Shown: positions 37,205-46,201 of the stretch, in pieces | Position numbering within the stretch: position 1 is the stretch's first letter | How the letters are laid out: each line of letters starts with the position of its first letter | Assembly (NCBI RefSeq): GCF_030053425.1 | Contig: NZ_JASGBI010000001.1 | Coordinates: forward strand, 2,426,001 to 2,490,000 | Reading direction: 5' to 3' | DNA from: Lysobacter stagni | Lineage (GTDB): Bacteria > Pseudomonadota > Gammaproteobacteria > Xanthomonadales > Xanthomonadaceae | Length of the DNA: 64,000 nucleotides | Position numbers and translations under genes: made by a program | Notes under the pieces: model-generated | Told to the model about the DNA's origin: nothing | The model's input: the letters and a program-made list of their open reading frames with translations, nothing else | The model's database searches: none

Positions 37205-37458
37205 TGGACGCCGGCCTGCTCGCGCAGTACCTGGTCATCGCCGTGGCGGTGCTGGTGAGCGCGTGGTTCGTGGCCAAGCGGCAGTTCCCCAATGCCGTGC
37301 GGCGGCTGCGCGTCGCGCTGGCCGTGCCGATGGTGCGGGAGGGAAGGCCGCAATGGTTGCGGCGCGCAGGGCGTCGTATCGCGCCGCCGGCAATGGCCGG
37401 CGACGCTTCCTGTGGTGGCTGCAACAGCTGCGACCCGCCCGCGCCGAAACAGCACTGA
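37204..37458 (+). CDS. Small Cys-tailed membrane protein of the feo operon (DUF6587-like)
   Basis: 84 residues: one N-terminal membrane segment (LLAQYLVIAVAVLVSAWFVA), a basic middle part, and a short tail DASCGGCNSCDPPAP with three cysteines. It replaces FeoC at the third position of the operon and overlaps feoB by one base (ATG at 37204). Similar Cys-tailed FeoB-associated proteins may deliver or sense iron at the cytoplasmic or periplasmic face; function not established. Confidence 0.75.
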   Translation: MDAGLLAQYLVIAVAVLVSAWFVAKRQFPNAVRRLRVALAVPMVREGRPQWLRRAGRRIAPPAMAGDASCGGCNSCDPPAPKQH

Positions 37459-37476
37459 GGCGCTACATACCGTCGC

Positions 37477-37842
37477 TCAGTGGCGGCTACGCTTGGCGCG
37501 GTAGCCGGTGACTTCGGTCGCCTCGACCTCGAGCGTGAACGAGCGCTCCTCGCCGGAGAACAACGCGCCCACGCCCATCACCTGGCGATCGATCTCTTCG
37601 CCATCGGCGTTGCGGATGGTCAGCACCACCGAATACTCCAGCGCGTTGTCGCCCGGCGGCGGTTTGATCGTGCCCTCGACGCGCAAGGGCACGGACCGCT
37701 TCTTGGCGGACTCGACTGCATCCGGATCGAAACGCAGGTGGTGCCGGCACGACGGGCAGACGTTGGCGCTTTCGAGGATCTTCGTCTTGCAGTGCGGGCA
37801 GGTGCGTGTCGCGCCGGGCGTACCGGGGCGCGCGAGGCTCAT
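37477..37842 (-). CDS. Zinc-ribbon protein
   Basis: 121 residues. The N-terminus has two CxxC knuckles (TCPHCKTKI and NVCPSCRHHL) forming a zinc ribbon. The rest is a beta-rich domain with conserved-looking EYSVVLTIRNADGEEIDRQVMGVG and GEERSFTLEVEATEV. No enzyme motif. It overlaps the bactofilin gene by 4 nt, so it may act with it. Confidence 0.75.
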   Translation of the reverse strand: MSLARPGTPGATRTCPHCKTKILESANVCPSCRHHLRFDPDAVESAKKRSVPLRVEGTIKPPPGDNALEYSVVLTIRNADGEEIDRQVMGVGALFSGEERSFTLEVEATEVTGYRAKRSRH

Positions 37843-38411
37843 GACGCGGTGGCGGCCTCGGTCTTGGATTCGGTCTTGTCCGACTTGCCGTTGGACTTGG
37901 CGTCCTTCCCGTCGAAGCCGAACTCCACCTGGCCGCGCATGCGCGAACCCGGTGCGATGCTCACCACGCCGGCCTTGATGTCGCCGACCACGGTGCCGCC
38001 TTCCAGCAGCTCCACGCGCTGCGCCGATTCGACGTTGCCTTCCAGTTCGCCCGCGATCACGACCTTGCGTGCGCGCACGCTGCCGTTGACCTTGGCGCCC
38101 ACTTCGACGGTGAGGTCGCCTTCCACGGTGACATCGCCCTTGAAGCGGCCGGCGATGCGGATGTGCCCGGCACCGTTGATCTTGCCTTCGATCGACAGGT
38201 CGGCGGCGATGACGGACTCCTTGCCCTCGGCGGGGCGCGATGCCGGTGCGGGAGCGGGAGCCGGCTTGGGCGCCGGTGTGCCGAACGAGATCTCGCTGCG
38301 GGCGTCGGGTTCTTTCGGAAGCGCGGATTCGCTGGGGCCGGTGCCAGTTGGCGTACCGGGAACGTTCTCGCGCTTGGGGGCAGGGGATTGGGGGGAATTG
38401 AAGATCGCCAT
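37839..38411 (-). CDS. Bactofilin
   Basis: 190-residue cytoskeletal protein. A Pro-rich N-terminal tail (about 1-65) precedes the right-handed beta-helix DUF583 core: VIAADLSIEGKINGAGHIRIAGRFKGDVTVEGDLTVEVGAKV with regular hydrophobic spacing, followed by a Lys/Glu/Ser-rich tail. Bactofilins polymerise without nucleotide and organise envelope or division functions. ATG at 38411 has GAGGAAG upstream; the frame extends further but without family similarity. Confidence 0.92.
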   Translation of the reverse strand: MAIFNSPQSPAPKRENVPGTPTGTGPSESALPKEPDARSEISFGTPAPKPAPAPAPASRPAEGKESVIAADLSIEGKINGAGHIRIAGRFKGDVTVEGDLTVEVGAKVNGSVRARKVVIAGELEGNVESAQRVELLEGGTVVGDIKAGVVSIAPGSRMRGQVEFGFDGKDAKSNGKSDKTESKTEAATAS

Positions 38412-38564
38412 GACGCTACTTCCTCGATTGGGGCAGAACGGGGGAAACAACCCACCCGAGGCTACGCCCGTCGATACGTCATCGGTGTGACTCGCCTCAC
38501 CCAATCTGCGTCGCGCACGCGATCGTTCATGGACCGATCACATGCCTGAATTGGCGAATGCGCG

Positions 38565-40175
38565 TCACATGCGGAACACGCCGAAGCGTGTGCGGTCCTC
38601 GATGGGCGCGTTGAAACTGGCCGACAGCCCGAGGCCGAGCACGCGACGCGTGTCGGCAGGATCGATGATGCCGTCGTCCCACAGGCGCGCGGTGGCGTAG
38701 TAGGGATTGCCCTGCGTTTCGTACTGCTCGCGGATCGGCGACTTGAAGGCGTCTTCTTCCTCGGCCGACCAGGACTTGCCGCTGGCCTCGATGCCGTCGC
38801 GCCTGACCGTGGCGAGCACGCTGGCGGCCTGTTCGCCGCCCATCACGCTGATGCGCGCGTTCGGCCACATCCACAGGAAGCGTGCGCCATAGGCGCGTCC
38901 GCACATCGCGTAGTTGCCGGCACCGAAACTGCCGCCGATGACGACAGTGAACTTGGGCACGTGCGAGCACGCGACCGCGGTGACCATCTTCGCGCCGTCC
39001 TTGGCGATGCCCGCGTTCTCGTACTTCCGGCCGACCATGAAGCCGGTGATGTTCTGCAGGAACACCAGCGGGATGCCGCGCTGGTTGCACAGCTCGATGA
39101 AGTGCGCGCCCTTGAGCGCGCTTTCGGCGAAGAGGATGCCGTTGTTGGCGACGATGCCGACCGGATAGCCGTGCAGGTGCGCGAAGCCGGTGACCAGCGT
39201 CTTGCCGTAACGCGCCTTGAATTCCTGGAAGTCGCTGCCGTCGACCACGCGTGCGATCACTTCGCGGATGTCGAACGGGCGGCGCGTGTCCTTCGGCACG
39301 ATGCCGTAGAGCTCGCTGGGTGCGTACAGAGGCTCGCGCGATTCCTGCGCGGCGACCGGCAACGTCTTGCGGCGATTGAACGTGGCGACGATGTCGCGTG
39401 CGATCTGCAATGCGTGACGGTCGTCCTGCGCGAAATGGTCGGCCACGCCCGAAACGCTGGTGTGCACATCGGCGCCGCCGAGCGCCTCGGCGTCAACGAC
39501 TTCGCCCGTTGCCGCCTTCACCAGCGGCGGGCCGCCGAGGAAGATCGTGCCCTGTTCCTTGACGATGACCGATTCGTCGCACATCGCTGGAACGTAGGCG
39601 CCACCGGCGGTGCACGAGCCCATCACCACGGCGACCTGAGGGATGTTCTCCGCACTCAGCCGTGCCTGGTTGTAGAAGATGCGGCCGAAGTGTTCCTTGT
39701 CGGGGAAGACCTCGTCCTGAAGCGGCAGGAACGCGCCGCCCGAATCGACCAGGTAGACGCAGGGCAGGCGGTTCTCGCGTGCGATCTCCTGTGCGCGCAG
39801 GTGCTTCTTCACCGTCATGGGGAAATAGGTGCCGCCCTTGACCGTCGCGTCATTGGCGACGATCACCACTTCCTGTCCCATCACGCGGCCGATGCCGCAC
39901 ACCATGCCGGCCGCGGGCGCGGCGTCGTCGTACATGCCCTCGGCGGCGAGCGGTGCGATTTCCAGGAACGGCGAACCCGCATCGAGCAGCGCGGTGATGC
40001 GGTCGCGCGCAAGCAGTTTGCCGCGCTCGGTGTGCTTGGCGCGCGCCTTGTCGCCGCCGCCTTCGGCCGCGCGGGCCAGTCGCGCATCCAGTTCGTCAAC
40101 GAGCGCGCGGTGGTACGCGGCGTTGTCCTGGAAGTCCTGCGAGCGGGTATCGATGGTGGAAGTGATGGCGGGCAT
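38565..40175 (-). CDS. liuB: Methylcrotonyl-CoA carboxylase, carboxyltransferase subunit
   Basis: 536-residue beta subunit. N-half has the acyl-CoA site region [19 protein letters not shown] and [29 protein letters not shown]; the C-half has the oxyanion glycines in [41 protein letters not shown] and [11 protein letters not shown] are typical of MccB rather than propionyl-CoA carboxylase. It partners the alpha subunit at 31698-33737, from which it is separated by the feo operon and bactofilin genes. Confidence 0.95.
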   Translation of the reverse strand: MPAITSTIDTRSQDFQDNAAYHRALVDELDARLARAAEGGGDKARAKHTERGKLLARDRITALLDAGSPFLEIAPLAAEGMYDDAAPAAGMVCGIGRVMGQEVVIVANDATVKGGTYFPMTVKKHLRAQEIARENRLPCVYLVDSGGAFLPLQDEVFPDKEHFGRIFYNQARLSAENIPQVAVVMGSCTAGGAYVPAMCDESVIVKEQGTIFLGGPPLVKAATGEVVDAEALGGADVHTSVSGVADHFAQDDRHALQIARDIVATFNRRKTLPVAAQESREPLYAPSELYGIVPKDTRRPFDIREVIARVVDGSDFQEFKARYGKTLVTGFAHLHGYPVGIVANNGILFAESALKGAHFIELCNQRGIPLVFLQNITGFMVGRKYENAGIAKDGAKMVTAVACSHVPKFTVVIGGSFGAGNYAMCGRAYGARFLWMWPNARISVMGGEQAASVLATVRRDGIEASGKSWSAEEEDAFKSPIREQYETQGNPYYATARLWDDGIIDPADTRRVLGLGLSASFNAPIEDRTRFGVFRM

Positions 40176-40276
40176 CGATGCGGCACGTGCGAAAGATGCG
40201 GCATCTCACCATAAAGGCGCGCCGGCGGCCAATGGCACGCCGCGGCGTGGCAGTCGTCGCGCGAGGCCTGAAAAAA

Positions 40277-40304
40277 CGAAAGGCCCGCAAGCGCGGGCCT
40301 TTCG
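40277..40304 (-). terminator. Terminator of the first alanine-rich lipoprotein gene
   Basis: Perfect 12-bp stem CGAAAGGCCCGC/GCGGGCCTTTCG with an AAGC loop; on the minus strand it continues into TTTTTTC. It is 25 nt beyond the stop. Confidence 0.9.
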
Positions 40305-40328
40305 CGGAAACGATGCAGTGGAGCTCGA

Positions 40329-40700
40329 TTACTTCTTTTCGGCTTCGGTAGCGGCCTTGTCGGCAGCGGCGTCGGCCTTGTCGGCAACCTTCTGCGCTGC
40401 GTCGGCCGTGGCCTGCGCGGCATCGGCGGTCGCGGCGGCAGCGCCGGCGGCGGCGTCGGAGGCGGCAGCGGACGTGGCGTCGGCAGCATTCGAGACCGCA
40501 GCGCCGGCCTGCTGGGCGGCAGCGTCGGTGGCGGCTGCAGCGGCCTGCGCGGTTTCGGTTGCAGCCGTGGCGGTGGCGTCAGCGGCGTTGTTGGCAGCGG
40601 CAGCCGCTTCGGCGGCTTCGGTCTGCGCGGAGTCGTGCTTGGTGCAGGCCGACAGGGCCAGGACGGCGGCGGCCAGCGCAACGTAAAGCTTGGTGTTCAT
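40329..40700 (-). CDS. Alanine-rich coiled-coil lipoprotein
   Basis: 123-residue precursor. A lipoprotein signal (MNTKLYVALAAAVLALSAC, lipidation Cys19) is followed by Lys-His-Asp-Ser and about 100 residues that are over half alanine, with Asp, Gln and Lys at regular positions (AADAAA, ADKADAAADKAATEAEKK). This is a long amphipathic helix, suited to an Lpp-like or envelope-spanning rod, but the C-terminus KK differs from the classic Lpp lysine. It has a paralogue 180 bp upstream, and each gene has its own terminator. Function unknown. Confidence 0.8.
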   Translation of the reverse strand: MNTKLYVALAAAVLALSACTKHDSAQTEAAEAAAAANNAADATATAATETAQAAAAATDAAAQQAGAAVSNAADATSAAASDAAAGAAAATADAAQATADAAQKVADKADAAADKAATEAEKK

Positions 40701-40817
40701 GAGTCTCTCCGAGTAGGTGTTCGGGAATTACCAGCTAAACCAGGCATTGCCAGCGCGGGGTGAAGCACCCATCACGGGCCACCGTGGGGCAACGGACATC
40801 AGGTCCATCTACGGAAA

Positions 40818-40841
40818 AAGCCGCCGGGAACCCGGCGGCTT
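40818..40841 (-). terminator. Terminator of the second alanine-rich lipoprotein gene
   Basis: Ten-bp stem AAGCCGCCGG/CCGGCGGCTT with a 4-nt loop; the minus-strand reading runs into TTTTTCC. A smaller GGGCAA/TTGCCC hairpin lies just upstream (40859-40874). Confidence 0.85.
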
Positions 40842-40881
40842 CTTCATTGTAATCACCTGGGCAATTGCTTGCCCGGGGAGA

Positions 40882-41250
40882 TTACTTCTTGCCTTCTTCC
40901 TTGGCAGCGTCGGCGGCCTGGTCGGCAGCCTTGGCAGCCTGGTCGGCAGCGTCAGCAGCCTGCGAGGCAGCGTCAGCAGCGGCGTCGGCAGCAGCCGGAG
41001 CAGCAGCAGCGGCGGTGGCGTCGGCCGAGGTGGCAGCGGCGTCAGCAGCCTGGGCAGCGGTGTCGGCAGCGGCCTGGGCAGCGTCAGCAGCAGCGGCGTC
41101 GCCGGTGGCAGCAGCGTCGGTGGCAGCAGCAGCGGCTTCGGTCGAAGCAGCGGCGGCGTCAGCAGCGGCTTCGTCAGCCTGCTTCTGGTTCGAGCAGGCG
41201 GCCAGAGCGGCAACCATAGCCAGGGCGATCAGCGCCTTGTTGAAGGTCAT
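40882..41250 (-). CDS. Alanine-rich coiled-coil lipoprotein, paralogue
   Basis: 122-residue precursor: signal MTFNKALIALAMVAALAAC (Cys19), then SNQKQADEAAADAAAASTEA and a long Ala/Asp repeat helix ending KEEGKK. Same length, layout and C-terminal Lys pair as the gene downstream, so the two arose by duplication or share strong compositional constraint. A 16-bp perfect palindrome (ACGCGCAATTGCGCGT, 41280-41295) lies in the leader and a TTGACA -35 box at 41325-41330 on the minus strand, so it has its own promoter. Confidence 0.8.
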   Translation of the reverse strand: MTFNKALIALAMVAALAACSNQKQADEAAADAAAASTEAAAAATDAAATGDAAAADAAQAAADTAAQAADAAATSADATAAAAAPAAADAAADAASQAADAADQAAKAADQAADAAKEEGKK

Positions 41251-41372
41251 GATTTGTATCCTCGTCGTTTAGTTAGGCAACGCGCAATTGCGCGTCTATA
41301 ACATGATGACAAGCCGGTGACGCGTGTCAAGCGGCTTGGCCGGTTTTTTTTAAGTAATACGTTCTTAACGTC

Positions 41373-42548
41373 TTATACCAGTTCGACCGCGATCGCGGTG
41401 GCTTCGCCACCGCCGATGCACAGCGAAGCCACTCCCCGCTTAACGCCACGTGCACGCAGGGCATGCAGCAGCGTCACCACCAGTCGGGCGCCGCTGGCGC
41501 CGATCGGATGCCCCAGGGCACATGCGCCGCCGTTGACGTTGAGCTTCTCGTGAGGGATGCCCAGGTCCTTCATCGGCGCCATGGCCACACAGGCAAACGC
41601 TTCATTGACCTCGAACAGGTCAACGTCCTCGACCTTCCAGCCGGCCTTCTCGAGCACGTTTGAAATCGCTTTCACCGGTGCGGTGGTGAACCATTCCGGA
41701 GCCTGCGAGTGGCCGGCATGGGCCACGATGCGCGCCAGCGGAGCCAGGCCACGACGGCTCGCTTCCTCCGCGCTCATCAGAACGGTGGCGGCAGCGCCAT
41801 CGGAAATCTTCGAGGAGGACGCAGCGGTCAGCACGCCTTCCTTGCCGAACGCGGCGCGCAGCGTGGGGATCTTGGCCAGGTCGATCTTGCCCGGCTCCTC
41901 ATCGCCATCGACGACGACGTCACCCTTGCGACCCTTGACCGTCACCGGCACGACTTCGTCCTTGAAGGCGCCGCTGGCCAACGCGGCCTGTGCGCGTCGC
42001 GCGCTTTCGGTCGAGTACGCATCCAGCGCAGCGCGATCGAAGCCGTACTTCTCGCACGCCATGTCGCCGAACACGCCCATCGCCTTGCCGTCGTACGGAT
42101 TGGTCAGGCCGTCCCACGCCATGTGGTCGAGCATTTCAGCGCTGCCGTAGCGGATGCCCGTGCGCGAGTTGTTGAGCAGGTGCGGTGCGTTGGTCATCGA
42201 CTCCATGCCACCGGCGACGACGACATTGGCCGAACCGGCCTTGATCAGGTCGTGCGCCAGCATGATGGCCTTCATGCCCGAGCCGCAGACCTTGTTGATG
42301 GTCGTGCAGCCGGCCGAGGTCGGCAGGCCGGCACCCAGCGCCGCCTGACGGGCGGGTGCCTGGCCCAGACCGGCCGGCAGTACGCAACCCATGATGACTT
42401 CGTCGACCTGGTCGGGGGCGACGTTCGCGTGGGTCAGTGCGCCCTGGATGGCGGCCGTGCCCAGGGTCGGCGTCGGCACGCCGGTGAATTGACCGAGGAA
42501 GGAACCGATGGCGGTGCGCTTGGCACCGACGATGACGACGTCGCTCAT
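41373..42548 (-). CDS. Acetyl-CoA C-acetyltransferase (thiolase)
   Basis: 391-residue thiolase: acylated Cys in TTINKVCGSGMKAIM, NVNGGACALGHPIGASGAR, and the second Cys in SLCIGGGEATA. It splits acetoacetyl-CoA or condenses acetyl-CoA. Near the leucine genes it would consume acetoacetate-derived acetoacetyl-CoA, and it could also act on 2-methylacetoacetyl-CoA (inference). ATG at 42548 has the typical MSDVVIVGAKRTAIGSF start; upstream codons are low-complexity. Confidence 0.94.
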   Translation of the reverse strand: MSDVVIVGAKRTAIGSFLGQFTGVPTPTLGTAAIQGALTHANVAPDQVDEVIMGCVLPAGLGQAPARQAALGAGLPTSAGCTTINKVCGSGMKAIMLAHDLIKAGSANVVVAGGMESMTNAPHLLNNSRTGIRYGSAEMLDHMAWDGLTNPYDGKAMGVFGDMACEKYGFDRAALDAYSTESARRAQAALASGAFKDEVVPVTVKGRKGDVVVDGDEEPGKIDLAKIPTLRAAFGKEGVLTAASSSKISDGAAATVLMSAEEASRRGLAPLARIVAHAGHSQAPEWFTTAPVKAISNVLEKAGWKVEDVDLFEVNEAFACVAMAPMKDLGIPHEKLNVNGGACALGHPIGASGARLVVTLLHALRARGVKRGVASLCIGGGEATAIAVELV

Positions 42549-42639
42549 GGGGACTCCAGCAGGAACAGCAGAAGCGGGCCGGCGCGCGGCCGGAACCCTG
42601 CGATTATGCGGCGCCATGCTGCGGCGCCGCAAACCACCG

Positions 42640-43215
42640 TCAGCCTAGCCGGAGCAGGTACAGGGCGCGCCCGCGCCCCGCCGGGGACTGCCGCTGGAAG
42701 CCGGCAGCCTCGAACAGGGAGGGCACGCCCGTCCAGACGAACGCCGCGGCCTGGCGCTCGCCCGGGTCGACGCCCTGCGGGTAGGCCTCGACTTCCCGCG
42801 CCCCCTGTTGCCGGGCGTGGTCGATGGCGGCCGCGACCAGCGCCTTCGCCACCCCCTGGCCGCGCCAGCGCGCCGGCACGAACAGGCAGTTGAGCGACCA
42901 GGTGTCTGCGCTCCAGTCGCGGTGGAGGGTTCGGCTCCGATCCAGGCGGGGGAAGTCCCCGCGCGGACCGATCGCGCACCAGCCCACGGCTTCCTCGCCG
43001 ATGAAGGCCAGGACCCCGGAAGCCTCTCCTCGTTCGATCAGTGCCTGGAAGGCCACGCGGTTGGGCGCGCCCTTCGCCGCTTCCCAGGTGCGACCGCCCA
43101 TGGGCACGCGCCACCACATGCACCAGCAGCCGGCGCACGCGCCCCGATCGCCGAACAGCGCATGAATCGTGGGCCAGTCATCGCGACGGAGCGGGCGGGT
43201 GCGGACAGGGGCCAT
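42640..43215 (-). CDS. GNAT-family N-acetyltransferase with a Cys-Trp-rich motif
   Basis: 191-residue acetyltransferase. The N-terminal part has the unusual CAGCWCMWWRVP motif found in a distinct GNAT subgroup; the acetyl-CoA loop is SLNCLFVPARWRGQGVAKALVAAAIDHAR, followed by EAYPQGVDPGERQ and FVWTGVPSLFEAAGF. Substrate unknown. ATG at 43215 chosen (MAPVRTRPLRRDDW); further upstream codons run into the divergent promoter region of the autotransporter gene. Confidence 0.82.
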   Translation of the reverse strand: MAPVRTRPLRRDDWPTIHALFGDRGACAGCWCMWWRVPMGGRTWEAAKGAPNRVAFQALIERGEASGVLAFIGEEAVGWCAIGPRGDFPRLDRSRTLHRDWSADTWSLNCLFVPARWRGQGVAKALVAAAIDHARQQGAREVEAYPQGVDPGERQAAAFVWTGVPSLFEAAGFQRQSPAGRGRALYLLRLG

Positions 43216-43342
43216 GCATTCATCCTCGTGCACGCCAGGTGGAGTTTGACGCTTCGGGACGCGCATCGATTGTGACGGGCGGCGGTTGGATCGATACTCC
43301 TCACGGGCCCGCTGGGGAGCGGCTGCCACCACTGAGGACGAC

Positions 43343-46180
43343 ATGCATTACCAGGAAAAAGGACTTGTGACTGCCCTGCGCAGCGCGTTGCTGTGCACGG
43401 GATTGGTGGGCCTGGCCGCATGCGGCGGTGGCGGTGGTGGCGGCAACGTGCGGTCGAACGAACCGGCCATCGTGCCCAGCACGCCGAATCCGCCGCCCGC
43501 TACCCAGCCGCCGGTCGTCTCGACGCCGAATCCGGCTTACAGCGCGCACATCAGCCTGACCGGCGCCGACGTCGCGCACAACGCGGGCGTCACGGGCGCG
43601 GGCGTGCGCATCGGCGTCATCGACACCGGCGTGATGCGCACCCATCCCGCACTCTCGCCGCGCGTGGTCGCCAACCTCAACTATGTCGGCGCTCCCAACA
43701 ATCTTGCGGTCGACGACGTGGTCGGCCACGGTACCGCGGTCTCGCAGATCGCGGCCGGCACGCCGTTCGGAGCGTGGCCCGGCGGCATCGCGCCCGGTGC
43801 GGAGATCGTCTCGGCCCGCATCATCGCGGACGAGGAGCCCAAGGACGACGGATCCGGGCAAGGCAACGAAGTGGACGGGGCTCTGGGCCTGGCCGCGATA
43901 CACCAGGACCTCATCAACCGCGGCGTGCGGGTGATGAACAACTCCTGGGGCGGCCTGTACTGGACCAATCCGGCCGCCACCGCGCCGATCGCGGCGGAAT
44001 ACCGTCCCTTCATCATCAACAACAACGGGCTGGTCGTATTCGCGACCGGCAACGAAGCGCACGCCAATCCGTCCAGCATGGCCGCGTTGCCGAGCCAGCT
44101 GGGTCCCAACGGCACGCTGCCGGCGGCGGACCTGGAGCGCGGCTGGCTTGCCGTCACCGCGGTCAACCCGAGCAACATCAACCAGCTCGACGTGGGCAGC
44201 AATGGCCTCGTCTACGCCAACGCCTGCGGTGAGGCGATGCGCTACTGCCTTGCGGCGCCGGGTACGGTGGCCGTCACCGGCAAGGACGATAAACCGACCA
44301 GCCCGACCTACTGGCGCTGGGCCGGCACGTCGCTCTCCGCACCGCAGGTGTCGGGCGCGGCGGCACTGGTGTGGCAGGCGTTCCCGTACTTCAACAACGA
44401 TCTGGTGCGGCAGACGCTGCTGGGCACTGCGCGGGACATCGGAGTTTCCGGAGTGGATCCCGTCTTCGGCTACGGACTGCTCGATGCGGGCAAGGCAGTG
44501 AAGGGGCCGGGGCGCTTCGACTGGGGTGATGTGACCGTCAACTTCGACGGCATCACCTCCACCTGGTCCAACCAGATCACGGGCGCCGGAGGCTTGATCA
44601 AGCAGGGTACCGGCACGCTGCGCATCGACGGCTCACTGAGCTACACCGGTCGCACGCAGGTGCTGGGTGGCACGCTGGACCTCACGCGCTCTGCGTTGCC
44701 CAGCACAACCCTGATCGGTGCGCAGGGGCGCCTGATGCTGCGCGGAGGAAGTTCGTATGGCATCGAGAACCAGGGGCGCCTCGATGTTCTGGGCACGTTC
44801 CCGGTCAGCAGCTATCTGCACGGTGCCAACGCCACGCTGGCGTTCAACGTGGGCGACTACCTCAACGTGATGGGCACGGCACAGATCAACGGTGGCACGG
44901 TCCAGGTTCTGGGCGTGAAATCCGGTTACGTGTGGACTGCACACGAGCCCGTGCTGAAGGCATGGACGCTCACGGGCCAGTTCAACGCGCTGACCGCAGC
45001 GCAGGGCGTCTTCCTCAATGGCTCGCTGAGCTACGACCCGACCACCGTCTGGCTCAACATCACCCGCCTGGACGTCACGGCCGCGGCCCAGTCGATGGGA
45101 CTGACCACGCAGTCGGTCGGCAGCGCGCAGCGCGTGGAAGGCGCCTTCGACGAGATCGACGCAGGCGCGGGTGCGCAGGGCGCGGTTGGGAACGGCTTCC
45201 TGTCCGGCGCCGGCGCGATCCAGGGCTCGCCGACCGCGGCCGCCGCGGAACGTACGCTGTCGAGCCTGTCCGGCGAGCTGCACAGCGCGGATGCAACGTT
45301 CGCGCTGATGGCCATCGAAGGCAACCGTCGCGCGCTGGAATCGCGCGTGGACGAAGTGCTCGATGCGCCCGCGGGCGGCGCGTGGTACGACCAGCTCACC
45401 GCGCAGCGTGCGATGTCGCAGTTCGACCTCGACGCGAGCGGCTGGGTCGTCGGCCAGGACCGCCGTCACGGCGAGCGCCTCACGCTCGGCGCGGCCCTGT
45501 CGCAGACCGATGCCTACGCGTACCACGACCAGCGCTACGACCGCGAGCGCAACCGCCAGCTCGAAGCGCAGTTCTATGCGGCCTACGACCTCGGCGCGGC
45601 GTATCTGCTGGGCAGTCTGTCGATGGGCAACATGCAGCGCTGGACACAGCGCGACGTGCTGCTGGGCGAGGAGGCGTTCCGCGTGCGGACCGACTACGCC
45701 GACCGCTATGCCAGCGCCAACCTGCAGGCCGGTATTCCGTTCCACGTCGGCAACGGCCGCCTCACGCCGTACGCGGGCATGCAGAGCCTGCGCCTGGAAC
45801 GCAACGGCTTCAGCGAGGACGGCGCGGTCGGTTTCGGCCTGAGCACGTCGGATTCGTCGATGACGGTGAACCAGGCATTGCTCGGCGCGCGTTACGCAAC
45901 CGGCTGGCGGACGGGCTCAACGCACTGGGACCTGCAGGCACGACTGGAATGGCAGCGCCTGCTCTCGCAATCCGGCGGCGACATCGAAGCCCGTTTCACC
46001 GCGCTGGACGTCTGGTCGCCGATCCTGGGCAACGGGATCGACCGCGACGTCGGCGTGTTCGGCTTCGGCCTGGGCACGTGGCTGCGCGGCGGCAGCCGTC
46101 TGGGCTTCGATCTGGATGCGCGCCACGACCAAGGCGAAACCTGGTCGCGGGCGATGGTGAACTGGTCGAAGAACTGGTGA
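43343..46180 (+). CDS. Surface lipoprotein subtilisin autotransporter (type Va)
   Basis: 945 residues. A signal with lipobox LAAC (Cys27) is followed by a poly-Gly/Pro linker, as in NalP and SphB1. The S8 protease domain has the triad Asp94 (IGVIDTG), His129 (VGHGTAVSQIAAG) and Ser330 (GTSLSAPQVSGAAAL). A beta-helix passenger part with a PATR motif (GAGGLIKQGTGTLRIDG...YTGRTQVLGGTLDL) follows, then a 12-strand-type autotransporter beta-domain from about residue 680 to the end, finishing in ...MVNWSKNW with a terminal aromatic. It probably sits on the outer membrane and processes other surface proteins (inference). Confidence 0.93.
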   Translation: MHYQEKGLVTALRSALLCTGLVGLAACGGGGGGGNVRSNEPAIVPSTPNPPPATQPPVVSTPNPAYSAHISLTGADVAHNAGVTGAGVRIGVIDTGVMRTHPALSPRVVANLNYVGAPNNLAVDDVVGHGTAVSQIAAGTPFGAWPGGIAPGAEIVSARIIADEEPKDDGSGQGNEVDGALGLAAIHQDLINRGVRVMNNSWGGLYWTNPAATAPIAAEYRPFIINNNGLVVFATGNEAHANPSSMAALPSQLGPNGTLPAADLERGWLAVTAVNPSNINQLDVGSNGLVYANACGEAMRYCLAAPGTVAVTGKDDKPTSPTYWRWAGTSLSAPQVSGAAALVWQAFPYFNNDLVRQTLLGTARDIGVSGVDPVFGYGLLDAGKAVKGPGRFDWGDVTVNFDGITSTWSNQITGAGGLIKQGTGTLRIDGSLSYTGRTQVLGGTLDLTRSALPSTTLIGAQGRLMLRGGSSYGIENQGRLDVLGTFPVSSYLHGANATLAFNVGDYLNVMGTAQINGGTVQVLGVKSGYVWTAHEPVLKAWTLTGQFNALTAAQGVFLNGSLSYDPTTVWLNITRLDVTAAAQSMGLTTQSVGSAQRVEGAFDEIDAGAGAQGAVGNGFLSGAGAIQGSPTAAAAERTLSSLSGELHSADATFALMAIEGNRRALESRVDEVLDAPAGGAWYDQLTAQRAMSQFDLDASGWVVGQDRRHGERLTLGAALSQTDAYAYHDQRYDRERNRQLEAQFYAAYDLGAAYLLGSLSMGNMQRWTQRDVLLGEEAFRVRTDYADRYASANLQAGIPFHVGNGRLTPYAGMQSLRLERNGFSEDGAVGFGLSTSDSSMTVNQALLGARYATGWRTGSTHWDLQARLEWQRLLSQSGGDIEARFTALDVWSPILGNGIDRDVGVFGFGLGTWLRGGSRLGFDLDARHDQGETWSRAMVNWSKNW

Positions 46181-46201
46181 GTTCGGTGTTCGGGCAGCGG
46201 C

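Noticed and set aside
41338..41352. T-run TTTTTTTT before the thiolase gene end as a terminator
   Set aside because: The preceding bases do not form a stable hairpin in either direction, and transcription of the nearest gene would need it on the other strand.
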